Below, one piece after another: positions 39,988 through 49,462 of a stretch of 64,000 bases of DNA (its first letter is position 1; every line of letters begins with the position of its first letter). The position numbers and the translations under genes are program-made. The notes under the pieces were generated by a model that did no database searches, was not told the DNA's origin, and saw only the letters and a program-made list of their open reading frames with translations. Source of the DNA: Lachnospiraceae bacterium (GTDB lineage Bacteria > Bacillota > Clostridia > Lachnospirales > Lachnospiraceae); assembly GCA_016290905.1 (NCBI GenBank), contig JAEEVO010000004.1, positions 1 through 64,000 of the forward strand. Reading direction: 5' to 3'.

Positions 39988-42111
39988 ATGAAAAAAATTC
40001 TTCGTTTATTACCTTTACTGGCACTGGTGATATGTTTTGTTGTATACTTTGAACCGGAAGACACATCTGCCGCTTCATATGCAAAAACCATCACCCTGAA
40101 GCTAAAGGACGGACAGGACGCCACAAACGAGATCCAGAACGCACTGGACGAGGCCGCAAAAACCGGTACCTCTAAAAAGCAGGTACTCGTATCTGTCCCC
40201 GCAGGAACCTACTACATAAGCCACACTCTTGTCATCGGCTCAAACACATGCTTACAGCTTGACAAGAAGACTTACATCAAGAAGAACCAGAAAGCAAAGG
40301 ATCCCATACTCCACATGCTCCACACAAAGCAGGGATCAAAAGGAAAATACGCAGATAACTCCAACATCACCGTTCAGGGCGGTGTCTGGGATACCGAGTT
40401 CATCCATTACAACGACAAGACAAGCGGCTCCATTTTCATGTTTGCCCATACCACAAAGCTTAAGATAATCGATGTAACCCTTCGCAACAGCTTCGGAACG
40501 CACCTTATCGAGCTCGGCGGTGTAAAGAACTGTACAATAAGCGGATGTACGCTTTACGGATTTAAGGCTCCCGATGCTGTAGAAAAGGAAGCCATCCAGC
40601 TGGATGTCTGCCATTCACAGTCGATCATCGACAGCGCAGCTCCTTATGACGATTCACCCTGTACCAACGTTACCATCACAAAATGTGAGATATACGACTA
40701 CTCCAGAGCCGTCGGTTCCCATATGATGGTCGAAGGTATCTATCATAAAAAGATCAAGATCACCAACAACAATTTCCACGACATAACAGAAGCCGCAGTT
40801 TACGGATATAATTACGCCGATGTAACCATCAAAGGAAACACCTTCAAAAACATCGGATGCGGCATACAGCTTAAGACCGACTCCGTCGCAAAGAACACCA
40901 TCCTCACAAGGAACAGCGGCGTTAAGGCCATGAGCGTTGCAAAAAACAAGTTTAAGCTTAAGATCATCGATAATACGATAACTCTTGCAAACGAGCTCTC
41001 CGACGACAAGATAAACAAAGGAACCTCAATGGGTATATTCATCTACGGCTCCGATGTATATCCGATGAAGGACGCGACCATTAAGGATAACAAGATCACC
41101 TGCAATTCCTCAGGGATATACTTAAGATATGTAAACGATACCGTAATATCCGGAAACTATGTGGACAGACACCAGAATGCATTCTCGGTTGACAAAACAA
41201 CATTTGCCGAGGATGCGATCAAGCTTCTCGATTCCAGCAATGCAGCGATCAGTTCAAACCACATCTCGACAAAGACTTCTCTTCTGTTTGAAAACGGTAT
41301 AGCACTCCGTGAAGGAAGCAAGAATGCAACAGTAAGCGGCAACGAGATCACGGCAACCGTTAAATCCGGCATAGGTATTTACGAATCAAGCTCGATCACG
41401 GGCGGTTCGGACAATACATTCCGTAAGGCAGGTCTTAACGGCATAACCATCAAGGATTCAAGCGTAAAGCTCAGCACCACTACGATATCCGATTCCTCAG
41501 AGCACGGCATTTCAATGACAAACTCCTCTACTCTGGAGCTTGATGACTGCAAGATCATAAACAGCGGCAGCAACGGCATCAACATTGCATCCGGCTGTAA
41601 GGTAACGATAAACAAAGGCGAGATCATATCAAGCGGCGGAAAAGGCGTAAATGTCATGGATTCCGGAAGCTTAAGCGCTACAGAGCTTTACGTCAGCAAG
41701 AGCACCGGAAAGGGCATCGATATCGGCGGCAACAGCACAAATGTGCTTAACGGCTGCAAGATCTTCAGCAACGGCGCAAACGGCGTCTTCGTTGACGGCA
41801 CCAACAGTGATACCACGATAAAGAACTGCAAGATATATGACAACTCCGGCAACGCTCTTCAGTTAAAGAACGGAAAAGTTCATGTAGACTCCAATGAATT
41901 TACCAACAACTGCCAAAAGGAAGCCGATGGTAAAGCAGTTATGGTATTTTCAGGTATAAAGGGCGAGATAACAAACAATACCTTCTCCAACCCCAACGTT
42001 AAGAGCGAGCTCTGGCTGTCCTCGGGCGTTTCTCTTTCTCCCATCCTCTCCACAATGAAGAGGGATAAATCGATAGGACTCAGGGATGCCGGCGGCAACT
42101 ACTACAAATAA
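39988..42111 (+). CDS. Secreted right-handed parallel beta-helix protein
   Basis: Signal peptide and many NosD/pectate-lyase-like repeats (ITNNNFHDITEAAVYGYN...). Confidence 0.85.
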   Translation: MKKILRLLPLLALVICFVVYFEPEDTSAASYAKTITLKLKDGQDATNEIQNALDEAAKTGTSKKQVLVSVPAGTYYISHTLVIGSNTCLQLDKKTYIKKNQKAKDPILHMLHTKQGSKGKYADNSNITVQGGVWDTEFIHYNDKTSGSIFMFAHTTKLKIIDVTLRNSFGTHLIELGGVKNCTISGCTLYGFKAPDAVEKEAIQLDVCHSQSIIDSAAPYDDSPCTNVTITKCEIYDYSRAVGSHMMVEGIYHKKIKITNNNFHDITEAAVYGYNYADVTIKGNTFKNIGCGIQLKTDSVAKNTILTRNSGVKAMSVAKNKFKLKIIDNTITLANELSDDKINKGTSMGIFIYGSDVYPMKDATIKDNKITCNSSGIYLRYVNDTVISGNYVDRHQNAFSVDKTTFAEDAIKLLDSSNAAISSNHISTKTSLLFENGIALREGSKNATVSGNEITATVKSGIGIYESSSITGGSDNTFRKAGLNGITIKDSSVKLSTTTISDSSEHGISMTNSSTLELDDCKIINSGSNGINIASGCKVTINKGEIISSGGKGVNVMDSGSLSATELYVSKSTGKGIDIGGNSTNVLNGCKIFSNGANGVFVDGTNSDTTIKNCKIYDNSGNALQLKNGKVHVDSNEFTNNCQKEADGKAVMVFSGIKGEITNNTFSNPNVKSELWLSSGVSLSPILSTMKRDKSIGLRDAGGNYYK

Positions 42112-42118
42112 AAATTCA

Positions 42119-42150
42119 AGGCACAGCCACATAAGTGGTTGTGCCTCTTT
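42119..42150 (+). terminator. Terminator
   Basis: AGGCACAGCCAC-ataa-GTGGTTGTGCCT followed by CTTTTTTA. Confidence 0.9.
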
Positions 42151-42151
42151 T

Positions 42152-43633
42152 TTATTGTTCTACTATAACAATGGCTTCTCCGGTTGGTGTTCTTGCAATC
42201 TCTCCGTTATTGCCCACAGCTTCGCCGGGCTTCCTGATACCGTACTCTTTAAGTCCGTCTTCTATTTCCTTCTCCGACATTCCTATATCCGATACAACAG
42301 AGCTTCTCTCAAGGCTGTATATCTTTACCCTCTTGTTTCCCTTAGTACCTGAAACCTTATATACAAGCCTGCACAGACGGCCGTTGATACCGAAAGGCAG
42401 GTAATAGCTTCCGGCTTTATACTCGCCTATAGCCGTAGGATCCTCGGTATTCTTGATCTCTATAAGTCTCTTTTCTATCAGCTCAAAATCATGCCATGCG
42501 AAATTCTGCACGAGCTTTATGAAAAATACAGGTTCAAAATCAAAAACATCATCATATATCCTGGTCCAGCCTCTTGAAATATCATTCTCAAGGACACGGC
42601 TCAGCTGGTCTGCAAGTTCAACAGTCACCCTGTTCTTCTTATCCAGCTCCTCGATAGTCACATCGCATTGGCGTATCTCTTCCTGGACACGCTCGCGTTC
42701 AGCTTCCCACTCCATGATATAATGCTTTCTCTCTGCCTGATCCATCGTATCATTTGAACCGCCGCGCCTGCTGTTCCTTAAGTCCGCATTTATCTGTTCC
42801 TTCTGACGCTCCGACTCCTTCTTGCTTTCCTCGAGTTCCTTGATCCTGTCGTCGGTCGCATTCCTGTCGGCGTTGAGCGAATGCAGTACTCTCAGTCCTC
42901 TCTCAAAACGGCTTGCATCATTTTTCATCGTCTTCCTGATGGAAAGCTCGTCAAGCGATACTACAAACATTTCTCCGAGACATCTTCCCGAAAGTGAAAC
43001 TGTTTTAGCCAGCTTTTCGAAGGAAAGTCTCCTTCTGAAAAAGAACCAGATCAGAACCTCAACCACAAGACCGATCAATAGAATAACGACCGGAGAAATA
43101 TCTATTACAAACATAAGAACGATGTCTATGATAAAGAGCAATATCGCCGAGATCAGCCAGATATACGGCAGCCGCTTTACCGTATTCGGATTCCGGTGCC
43201 CGCACTGCCGTTTCAGCTTGTCGGCCTTTTCGGCAGGTGACATGAGCGGATAATCCTTGTTCCGGTACAGCCTGGATACCGCATTAAGCGAGCATACAGA
43301 AAGTCTGTCATCGCTGCCGCCCTTTATCAGAAGATAAATATCACGCAAAGCCTTGGCCATCTGTTTTCTCAAAATATTCAGAAGATGGTCTTCGTCTTCA
43401 TCCGACAGTTTTTTATAGATATTATCATATTCAAAGGGCATGCTGACCTGAACATACTCCCTTTTGAAGAGTTTCTTAAAGAAATTTACAAACTTCTTTA
43501 AGGCAACCTTCGCCATGATCAGAGGATTGTATGTTTTATATATCGCTGCAAGCTCTACAAGCTGCCGCTGGGGCGCTTTCCCCAGACCGTCTATAATATT
43601 TGCCATAACCCCGCTACCTCTTCCTTTAAACAA
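42152..43633 (-). CDS. Hypothetical membrane protein with coiled coil
   Basis: Two central TM segments, then a long Glu/Lys/Arg-rich coiled-coil region. Confidence 0.65.
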   Translation of the reverse strand: MFKGRGSGVMANIIDGLGKAPQRQLVELAAIYKTYNPLIMAKVALKKFVNFFKKLFKREYVQVSMPFEYDNIYKKLSDEDEDHLLNILRKQMAKALRDIYLLIKGGSDDRLSVCSLNAVSRLYRNKDYPLMSPAEKADKLKRQCGHRNPNTVKRLPYIWLISAILLFIIDIVLMFVIDISPVVILLIGLVVEVLIWFFFRRRLSFEKLAKTVSLSGRCLGEMFVVSLDELSIRKTMKNDASRFERGLRVLHSLNADRNATDDRIKELEESKKESERQKEQINADLRNSRRGGSNDTMDQAERKHYIMEWEAERERVQEEIRQCDVTIEELDKKNRVTVELADQLSRVLENDISRGWTRIYDDVFDFEPVFFIKLVQNFAWHDFELIEKRLIEIKNTEDPTAIGEYKAGSYYLPFGINGRLCRLVYKVSGTKGNKRVKIYSLERSSVVSDIGMSEKEIEDGLKEYGIRKPGEAVGNNGEIARTPTGEAIVIVEQ

Positions 43634-43688
43634 TAGTTAAGGAAATTATATAGCAGAATTTCTTTTTTGTCAAACGGTAACACGAAGA

Positions 43689-44831
43689 TTATAGATTGAT
43701 CACTAAAGCAGGGCGAATGCCCATGTCGTAGTAGGCATTGGTACCGATGGAGTCCACACTGCCACTTGAGCCCACATTGACGGCACTGATGTCACGGTAA
43801 CCGGGTGAGCGCAGCCACCACCAGAAAGACAGTTTATCCTCCTCAGTTTTTTCATAAATACTCGGATCAGCACCACGTGCCATAGCATAATCAGTAACAG
43901 CGCATTTACGTTTTTCATCACAAGTATCATAGTCTTTTGAAAATCCATAAGCTGTATTGATCATTTCAAGCTGGGACAGCAGGAATACCTTGTCCGCGGT
44001 ACTGTTTCCGCCCGGTGTTTTATACTCCGGATGATTTTTGTTTTTTATCGATGTTTCCTTTATCATCCCCTGCTCGGTTTCATTAAAGGCGTTCTCATAA
44101 AACCTTTTGTTCAGCCATTGCCTTAATGTACATGTTCCCCATGTAACCGTTCCCAGATCTTTGTTATATGGCATATAGTCAATAGCATATTTACTTAAAA
44201 CAACTATCTGTGACTTGGTTTTTTTAAGCACTATCCACTCTATAGGTTCCTGTCCGTTTATAAAGTTTCCGTCCTGCTCATATGCACCGAATTTAATTGT
44301 GTCACCTTTCTTTACTTTTGAAAAATCATACGATGACTTATATCCTGCGCCCAATTTCTTTGCTTCGATCGTTAAAGACTCAGGTTTACTGAACTCACTG
44401 TTTATTATGGAAGTATAATCTCCCAGATACTGTGCATTTACCTTGATCGTATATTTACCGGCGGGAAGAGTTTTACAATTTGCATTTATCAATTCCTCGG
44501 CTTTTATTGTTACTTTCCTTTTCTTTTTTCCTGATAAAAGTACATCCGCCACGTACTTATCTTCACAACTAAGATAATCATTGCTATACCATTCAGCCCC
44601 ATCATTATAAAGAGTATTATCTGCCTCAAAAGTCAGATAAACCATATAACTTTCTGCATTTTTTGTTTTCCCGATAGTTAATACTATACCTTTTTCATTC
44701 TTTGCGGCTTTTATAGAAATCTTGGGTGTTGCAACTTTTATCTCTTTTGCATCCGCCTGTACACTCCCAAACGGCCATAAAAGCAATACTGCTGTCAGCA
44801 TCAGAGCTAACACTTTCTTTGTAAATCTCAT
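43689..44831 (-). CDS. Secreted DUF6273-like domain protein
   Basis: Signal peptide; TWGTCTLRQWLNKRFYENAFNETEQGMI...FWWWLRSPGYR; related to 7851-10028. Confidence 0.72.
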   Translation of the reverse strand: MRFTKKVLALMLTAVLLLWPFGSVQADAKEIKVATPKISIKAAKNEKGIVLTIGKTKNAESYMVYLTFEADNTLYNDGAEWYSNDYLSCEDKYVADVLLSGKKKRKVTIKAEELINANCKTLPAGKYTIKVNAQYLGDYTSIINSEFSKPESLTIEAKKLGAGYKSSYDFSKVKKGDTIKFGAYEQDGNFINGQEPIEWIVLKKTKSQIVVLSKYAIDYMPYNKDLGTVTWGTCTLRQWLNKRFYENAFNETEQGMIKETSIKNKNHPEYKTPGGNSTADKVFLLSQLEMINTAYGFSKDYDTCDEKRKCAVTDYAMARGADPSIYEKTEEDKLSFWWWLRSPGYRDISAVNVGSSGSVDSIGTNAYYDMGIRPALVINL

Positions 44832-44916
44832 GTCTGCACCTCCTATATTTTTTCGTATTAATATTGTTTCTTACTTTGATTATATATGCATATCAAAATA
44901 ACGTCAAGAGTTTTCC

Positions 44917-44941
44917 AACGTAAAAATAAGCGAAAAGTAAC
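44917..44941 (-). promoter_or_regulatory. Candidate ECF-type promoter
   Basis: Minus strand GTTAC-N16-CGTT, upstream of 43689-44831. Confidence 0.45.
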
Positions 44942-44976
44942 TTTCCGCCAAGATCAGCAAGTATTCAAATAAACAA

Positions 44977-45005
44977 AGGGTGTCCGGACTTACCGCAACA
45001 CCCTC
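44977..45005 (-). terminator. Terminator copy (duplicate of 51743-51770)
   Basis: AGGGTGT...ACACCCT hairpin. Confidence 0.75.
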
Positions 45006-45024
45006 TTAATTCAATCTCTATGGC

Positions 45025-45085
45025 TTATGATGCGGACAGGTTAACAATCTTTGCCAGGTCAACCTTGCTGTCCGTAAACGTCAGC
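45025..45085 (-). pseudogene. 3'-end remnant of a paralogue of 51791-53035
   Basis: About 44959-45085 matches 51721-51851; encodes a tail ending VDLAKIVNLSAS*. Confidence 0.85.
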
Positions 45086-45129
45086 ACAACCTGCAAATCC
45101 GTAGAACTTTCACTTTTTGACTTTATACC

Positions 45130-47691
45130 CTATGATAAGAATGAGTCAAATATATCAACGGAAAGTTCATCTTTTTCCGGAACAATATCCTTTTCATCAT
45201 TTCCGATATTATCATAATTCTTAGGAAAGTTTCCGTCAATCGCAATTTTTATATTATTTCCCTTTAGATAAATAATATTATTTCCGGTATCTGCTTCAAA
45301 ATAATAGTTTCCGGAATCAAGCCGGTTTAAAACATCTGCAAACATTTTTCCCGAACTCATAGAATAACTATTGTCAGTTCGTAGTACATTTGCAATATGT
45401 ATACATCTTCCCTCATAAAAGAACGGAACATAATATAATCCGGATGTATTTCGGACAGATATAGGAACTCCGATTTCTATACCACTATCAATATTGTTGT
45501 CTAAGCCTACAACAATGATCAATTCCTCTTTCTTCCCAATAATGTATTCTTTTACATCACTATCGTTCCGACTATAAAAATATATGTTATCCTTCTTCTC
45601 TGATGTCATTAAATTGTTTACAATTTCTCTATAGATAGGGAGAACTGACAGGAAAGTATCCTCATCATATACTCCTAACTGCTCCGGTGAATATACTCCG
45701 GCAAGGACTTTCCCTCCGGTTATTTCCGTGTCAAGCGGGTAACGGCATGAATAATCTCCTCTTAGGAAGTACGTTCCTTCATCTCCGCCCTTCTTTAAGA
45801 AATACAGCCATTTATCCCCCTTGATCATAGGTGTCAGTTCGGAATAAGTGATAATCCTTTGATTTTCTTCATCTATGAAGTTTTCCTGCCTTATGGTTAT
45901 TGTATCAGACTCCGCACTACCCTTATATACCTTGTCAATTTTGAATGTGTTATGCGAAAAGCCCTTATACTCCTTATATCTGCAATCAGTGATGTCATAT
46001 TGTCTGGTTGTTTCTTTTATTGCATCATCTATAAAGCTACCGGAAACTACTAAATCCGAATCCTCAAAAAGAGTATTGTAATCATCATATGGATTAAAAT
46101 ACCAGTTGGTCAAGACATAGTACGGATCAACCTTATATACTGCGTATTCTTTTCCATTGACAGACATTGTCCTTCCTGTATCGTATGCTTCCTCAATCGG
46201 CATTTCCCGTGATTCCGGTTTTTCAGCGATATACATCCTTTCCTCCTGAGAAAGGCTGTACAATTCACACCAATGATCTATATAATACAGATAGTATTTC
46301 CCATCCTTATAGGCATACTTACACCCAAGAAACGGTCGGAAATTCGTCTCACCATTTTTCTCAGGCATCTTTCTGTCACTGACAGCAGAAGATATTTCTC
46401 CAACAACATACTCTGAAAAATCCTCATCCATATCTTTTATGACAATATAACAATCCCCGTCTATCAAAAGAACCGACGGCAAAGAATTTGCTGCCCACTC
46501 ATTATCTTCAGCTGCGGCATCTTCATATTTTTGCTTGTAATAGTCTAAATCGATATGTTCTTCTAATTCAAGAAGTTCCTTAAGCTTTTTCCCCTGTTCT
46601 TCTTCAATTTCAAATCTCAACATACTCCAATAAGGTTTTAAACAGGTATCTCCTACAAAACAAACTGTCTGTTCACCACTACGATCAGAATAGGTAAATT
46701 TCAGCAATAGATAAAGTGAATTCTGTGGAATCTGCCGGTCATCATAACCCTGTGTCAGGTTCAGCTCATCAAAAAAATCTTTAATAGCATTTATCCTGTC
46801 AATATCTGTAATAGAATACTCAAACTCTTCACGATCATCAGTTACTGTCAGCCCAACGATATCTCCTTCGGGTAACAATCTGTAAATTCCATCATCTACG
46901 CGAATATCATCCAATAAAATCTCTTCGTCCCAATACTTAAACGTCCGTCCATCGCTTTTAAAATAGGAACTCAAATAGTAATCCGCATAATCAATCGGTT
47001 TAATTGTAGTAATTTTGTCATAATCTTTTCCCGCGTCCCCTACAATCCAGCTTAAGTCATTATCGATCTTTCGAATTATATATAATCCCTCAGCCTTACC
47101 AGGAAAAGAGTCCCCATATCTTAACGTATTAAAAGGTTCACATTCAGATCCCTGCTGATAACTATAGGAAAAGCTTGAAATGGTTGTTACTTTAAACTCA
47201 TCATTATCTTCACAATTCTTTATGCCTTCTGAAATCTTAAGGCTAAATGTTGAAATATAGTGTGTATAGTGTCCTTCTTCAACTTTGACCATAGAAATAT
47301 CACTGATACTTCCTATACCAACTATACTGGTTGTTTTTTTCAATGCGTATATATAATCATAAGGCGGGGCAGAACCGGAACCCAGACTATTTAAGGGCCA
47401 TTCAGAGTTATCTATTACCTGTGCCCCTTTTATCGATTTTAAAGTGCGGTACCTTCCGGTTTCGTCCATCTCGATTTCGTCTTGAACTGGAGCGGTGACA
47501 ACCGGAGTGACCGTATTTATACCAGGTTCTGAAACTGCACTTGTTATCACTGCCTCATCCGCCGTCTTTTCAAAAGAAGCATCATTTTTCTTTTTAGAGA
47601 AAAATACAGCACAGGCGACAGCTGCCACAGACAAAGCCAGCACCACTATAATCGAGATCACACTCATAGGTAAGCCTTTTTTATTATCCAT
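45130..47691 (-). CDS. Membrane-anchored surface protein (paralogue A)
   Basis: N-terminal TM (VISIIVVLALSVAAVACAVFF); first ~400 aa highly similar to 56767-59085. Confidence 0.75.
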   Translation of the reverse strand: MDNKKGLPMSVISIIVVLALSVAAVACAVFFSKKKNDASFEKTADEAVITSAVSEPGINTVTPVVTAPVQDEIEMDETGRYRTLKSIKGAQVIDNSEWPLNSLGSGSAPPYDYIYALKKTTSIVGIGSISDISMVKVEEGHYTHYISTFSLKISEGIKNCEDNDEFKVTTISSFSYSYQQGSECEPFNTLRYGDSFPGKAEGLYIIRKIDNDLSWIVGDAGKDYDKITTIKPIDYADYYLSSYFKSDGRTFKYWDEEILLDDIRVDDGIYRLLPEGDIVGLTVTDDREEFEYSITDIDRINAIKDFFDELNLTQGYDDRQIPQNSLYLLLKFTYSDRSGEQTVCFVGDTCLKPYWSMLRFEIEEEQGKKLKELLELEEHIDLDYYKQKYEDAAAEDNEWAANSLPSVLLIDGDCYIVIKDMDEDFSEYVVGEISSAVSDRKMPEKNGETNFRPFLGCKYAYKDGKYYLYYIDHWCELYSLSQEERMYIAEKPESREMPIEEAYDTGRTMSVNGKEYAVYKVDPYYVLTNWYFNPYDDYNTLFEDSDLVVSGSFIDDAIKETTRQYDITDCRYKEYKGFSHNTFKIDKVYKGSAESDTITIRQENFIDEENQRIITYSELTPMIKGDKWLYFLKKGGDEGTYFLRGDYSCRYPLDTEITGGKVLAGVYSPEQLGVYDEDTFLSVLPIYREIVNNLMTSEKKDNIYFYSRNDSDVKEYIIGKKEELIIVVGLDNNIDSGIEIGVPISVRNTSGLYYVPFFYEGRCIHIANVLRTDNSYSMSSGKMFADVLNRLDSGNYYFEADTGNNIIYLKGNNIKIAIDGNFPKNYDNIGNDEKDIVPEKDELSVDIFDSFLS

Positions 47692-47773
47692 TTGAGCTTC
47701 CTCCTATACTTTAAAACCAAATTCTCCGATAATTCAGATTATACCATCAGTTCCGGACTCTATCAATATATAA

Positions 47774-47799
47774 GACGAAAAAAATATGTAAAAGGTAAC
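47774..47799 (-). promoter_or_regulatory. Candidate ECF-type promoter
   Basis: Minus strand GGTTAC-N17-CGTCTTATATATTGATAGAG, upstream of 45130-47691. Confidence 0.65.
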
Positions 47800-47837
47800 C
47801 TTCCACCAAGATTAGCAAATACTCCTCATTAACTTAT

Positions 47838-48060
47838 GTTTCTTACAGTTATAAAATGCATATTTCTGAAGCTTCTTACAAGTTTTTGGAAGGATTACTT
47901 CCTTGAGTTTTGCCGATTCATCATAATTATCATAATAGGAATTTACAAGGTACTTTGGTATTTTTTTAATTTTTGTTTCACTTAGATCAAGTCTTGTTAT
48001 ATTCCATCCTATACTCTTTGATTCTATTGAAGTAACAGTATCGGGAAGTTTATAGTTCCT
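47838..48060 (-). pseudogene. 3' fragment of a paralogue of 54815-56002
   Basis: About 220 bp nearly identical to 54932-55151 (for example AAATGCATATTTCTGAAGCTTCTTACAAGTTTTTGG). Confidence 0.9.
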
Positions 48061-48077
48061 AGAAATCTAAACCCGGA

Positions 48078-49346
48078 TCATTTCCCTACATCCATGACCG
48101 TCCCGATAAAGAAAGGTATTTTACTGTATGTGTCAATCAGCATAAATAAAAAAGGGCGGTCGAGATATACCTCTGGCGGTTCGGTCGGATTTAATGAAAC
48201 TCCGTTTTCCATATTCACTACCGTTGCTGCACCGGCCTTTGTACCTTGTTCGTCAACACTGATATATGTTTTATGTAACACGCTGCTGATAAACGGCCGG
48301 TTGTCATCCTCTTCACCTGTCTGCATGCCGGAAAAATCTGCCTTATCCGGGTCAAACGCATCTGTTATCCCAAGTTTCTTCAACGTTTCAGACATTTCAA
48401 TCGTATAATCAAATGAGAACTTAGGGATTTTTGTATAAATTTTCTCATTTTTAGCCGAAGAAATAAGATCCGCCAGGTTCTTTCCGTCTAAAGCTGCGAC
48501 ATAGTCCGATATGCTGATACCTGCTTTCGGCAAGAGTGCCACAAAGGCATACTTTCCACCTTTATAGGACTTTATAAAACCGGTCGCATTTTCACCTTCT
48601 ATATATTCGTATTCTGAAGAGCTCATGAATTCAACTTGCTTTTCGGTCCCATCTTCTTTGGTAAAAATTCCCTCTCTTACTGCCATATCCATATAAGCTT
48701 TCGTCCAGACAGCATCAAATGACAGTGCGTTAACAAGAAACATAAGATCATCTTTCTCTATTTCATCCAGTATCTTAGGGATCATACCGTCAGTCTTTTT
48801 ATTTACCCATTGATTTATCTCATTTAAAGCAGAATCATCAAACTCTCTTCTGTAAACATCTGCGCCATAAAAATCCGCGTTCTTCTGCAAGAAATCTTTG
48901 CTTACGTTTTTAAACCTCTCAGAGATCCAAATGGAATCTGCTAGCTTCAGATTACAGTATTGGCCTTTTTTAGTCATATAATCTATGTAATTATACATAT
49001 ACTGATCAAGCGTTTCAATGGGTACTCCGAACGCACTTTCAAACTGTGCCAGGGTTTCTTTACCGGCTCCGTTTGCGGTCATACCAAGTGCCGACATTAC
49101 GGACAGGGGCGAGATCAGCTGGTTTTCACCTTCTTTATAGCTGCTCTTAAACAGTTTTACTGCGAACTCGTTCAAAGCAGGAGCATACTCTTCTGCATGA
49201 ACGAGATCCTGTACACCTTCCTGTCTCTTTACATCTTCCATAAGGTCCGCAGCATTAGCCCCGGCAGTACATCCGGCAAGCAGTGAGCAGCACAAAATTA
49301 GTATCAAACATACGTGAGTTATCCTTCTCATTGGCACCCTCCTCAT
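48078..49346 (-). CDS. Lipoprotein serpin, predicted inhibitory
   Basis: Lipobox CSLLAGC; LISPLSVMSALGMTANGA; hinge DEQGTKAGAATVV; C-terminal DRPFLFMLID...PFFIGTV. Confidence 0.92.
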   Translation of the reverse strand: MRRVPMRRITHVCLILILCCSLLAGCTAGANAADLMEDVKRQEGVQDLVHAEEYAPALNEFAVKLFKSSYKEGENQLISPLSVMSALGMTANGAGKETLAQFESAFGVPIETLDQYMYNYIDYMTKKGQYCNLKLADSIWISERFKNVSKDFLQKNADFYGADVYRREFDDSALNEINQWVNKKTDGMIPKILDEIEKDDLMFLVNALSFDAVWTKAYMDMAVREGIFTKEDGTEKQVEFMSSSEYEYIEGENATGFIKSYKGGKYAFVALLPKAGISISDYVAALDGKNLADLISSAKNEKIYTKIPKFSFDYTIEMSETLKKLGITDAFDPDKADFSGMQTGEEDDNRPFISSVLHKTYISVDEQGTKAGAATVVNMENGVSLNPTEPPEVYLDRPFLFMLIDTYSKIPFFIGTVMDVGK

Positions 49347-49369
49347 AGTCTATCTTTCCCTCATTCACT

Positions 49370-49411
49370 GCAAAGCATCTTTAATAATTGTTCTTTATCC
49401 ACATCTTATGA
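49370..49411 (-). pseudogene. 3'-end remnant of a DUF4367-type anti-sigma gene
   Basis: Encodes DVDKEQLLKMLCSE*, compare VDKETLIKMLCGE* at the end of 60578-61270. Confidence 0.75.
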
Positions 49412-49462
49412 AACAAAACTATAAATCTATTTTTCATCCTTGCTACTCATATAACACAGTGT

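Noticed and set aside
47495-47695. 66-aa plus-strand ORF nearly identical to 58889-59089
   Set aside because: Antisense to the duplicated N-termini of the two paralogues; conserved only because the coding strand is.
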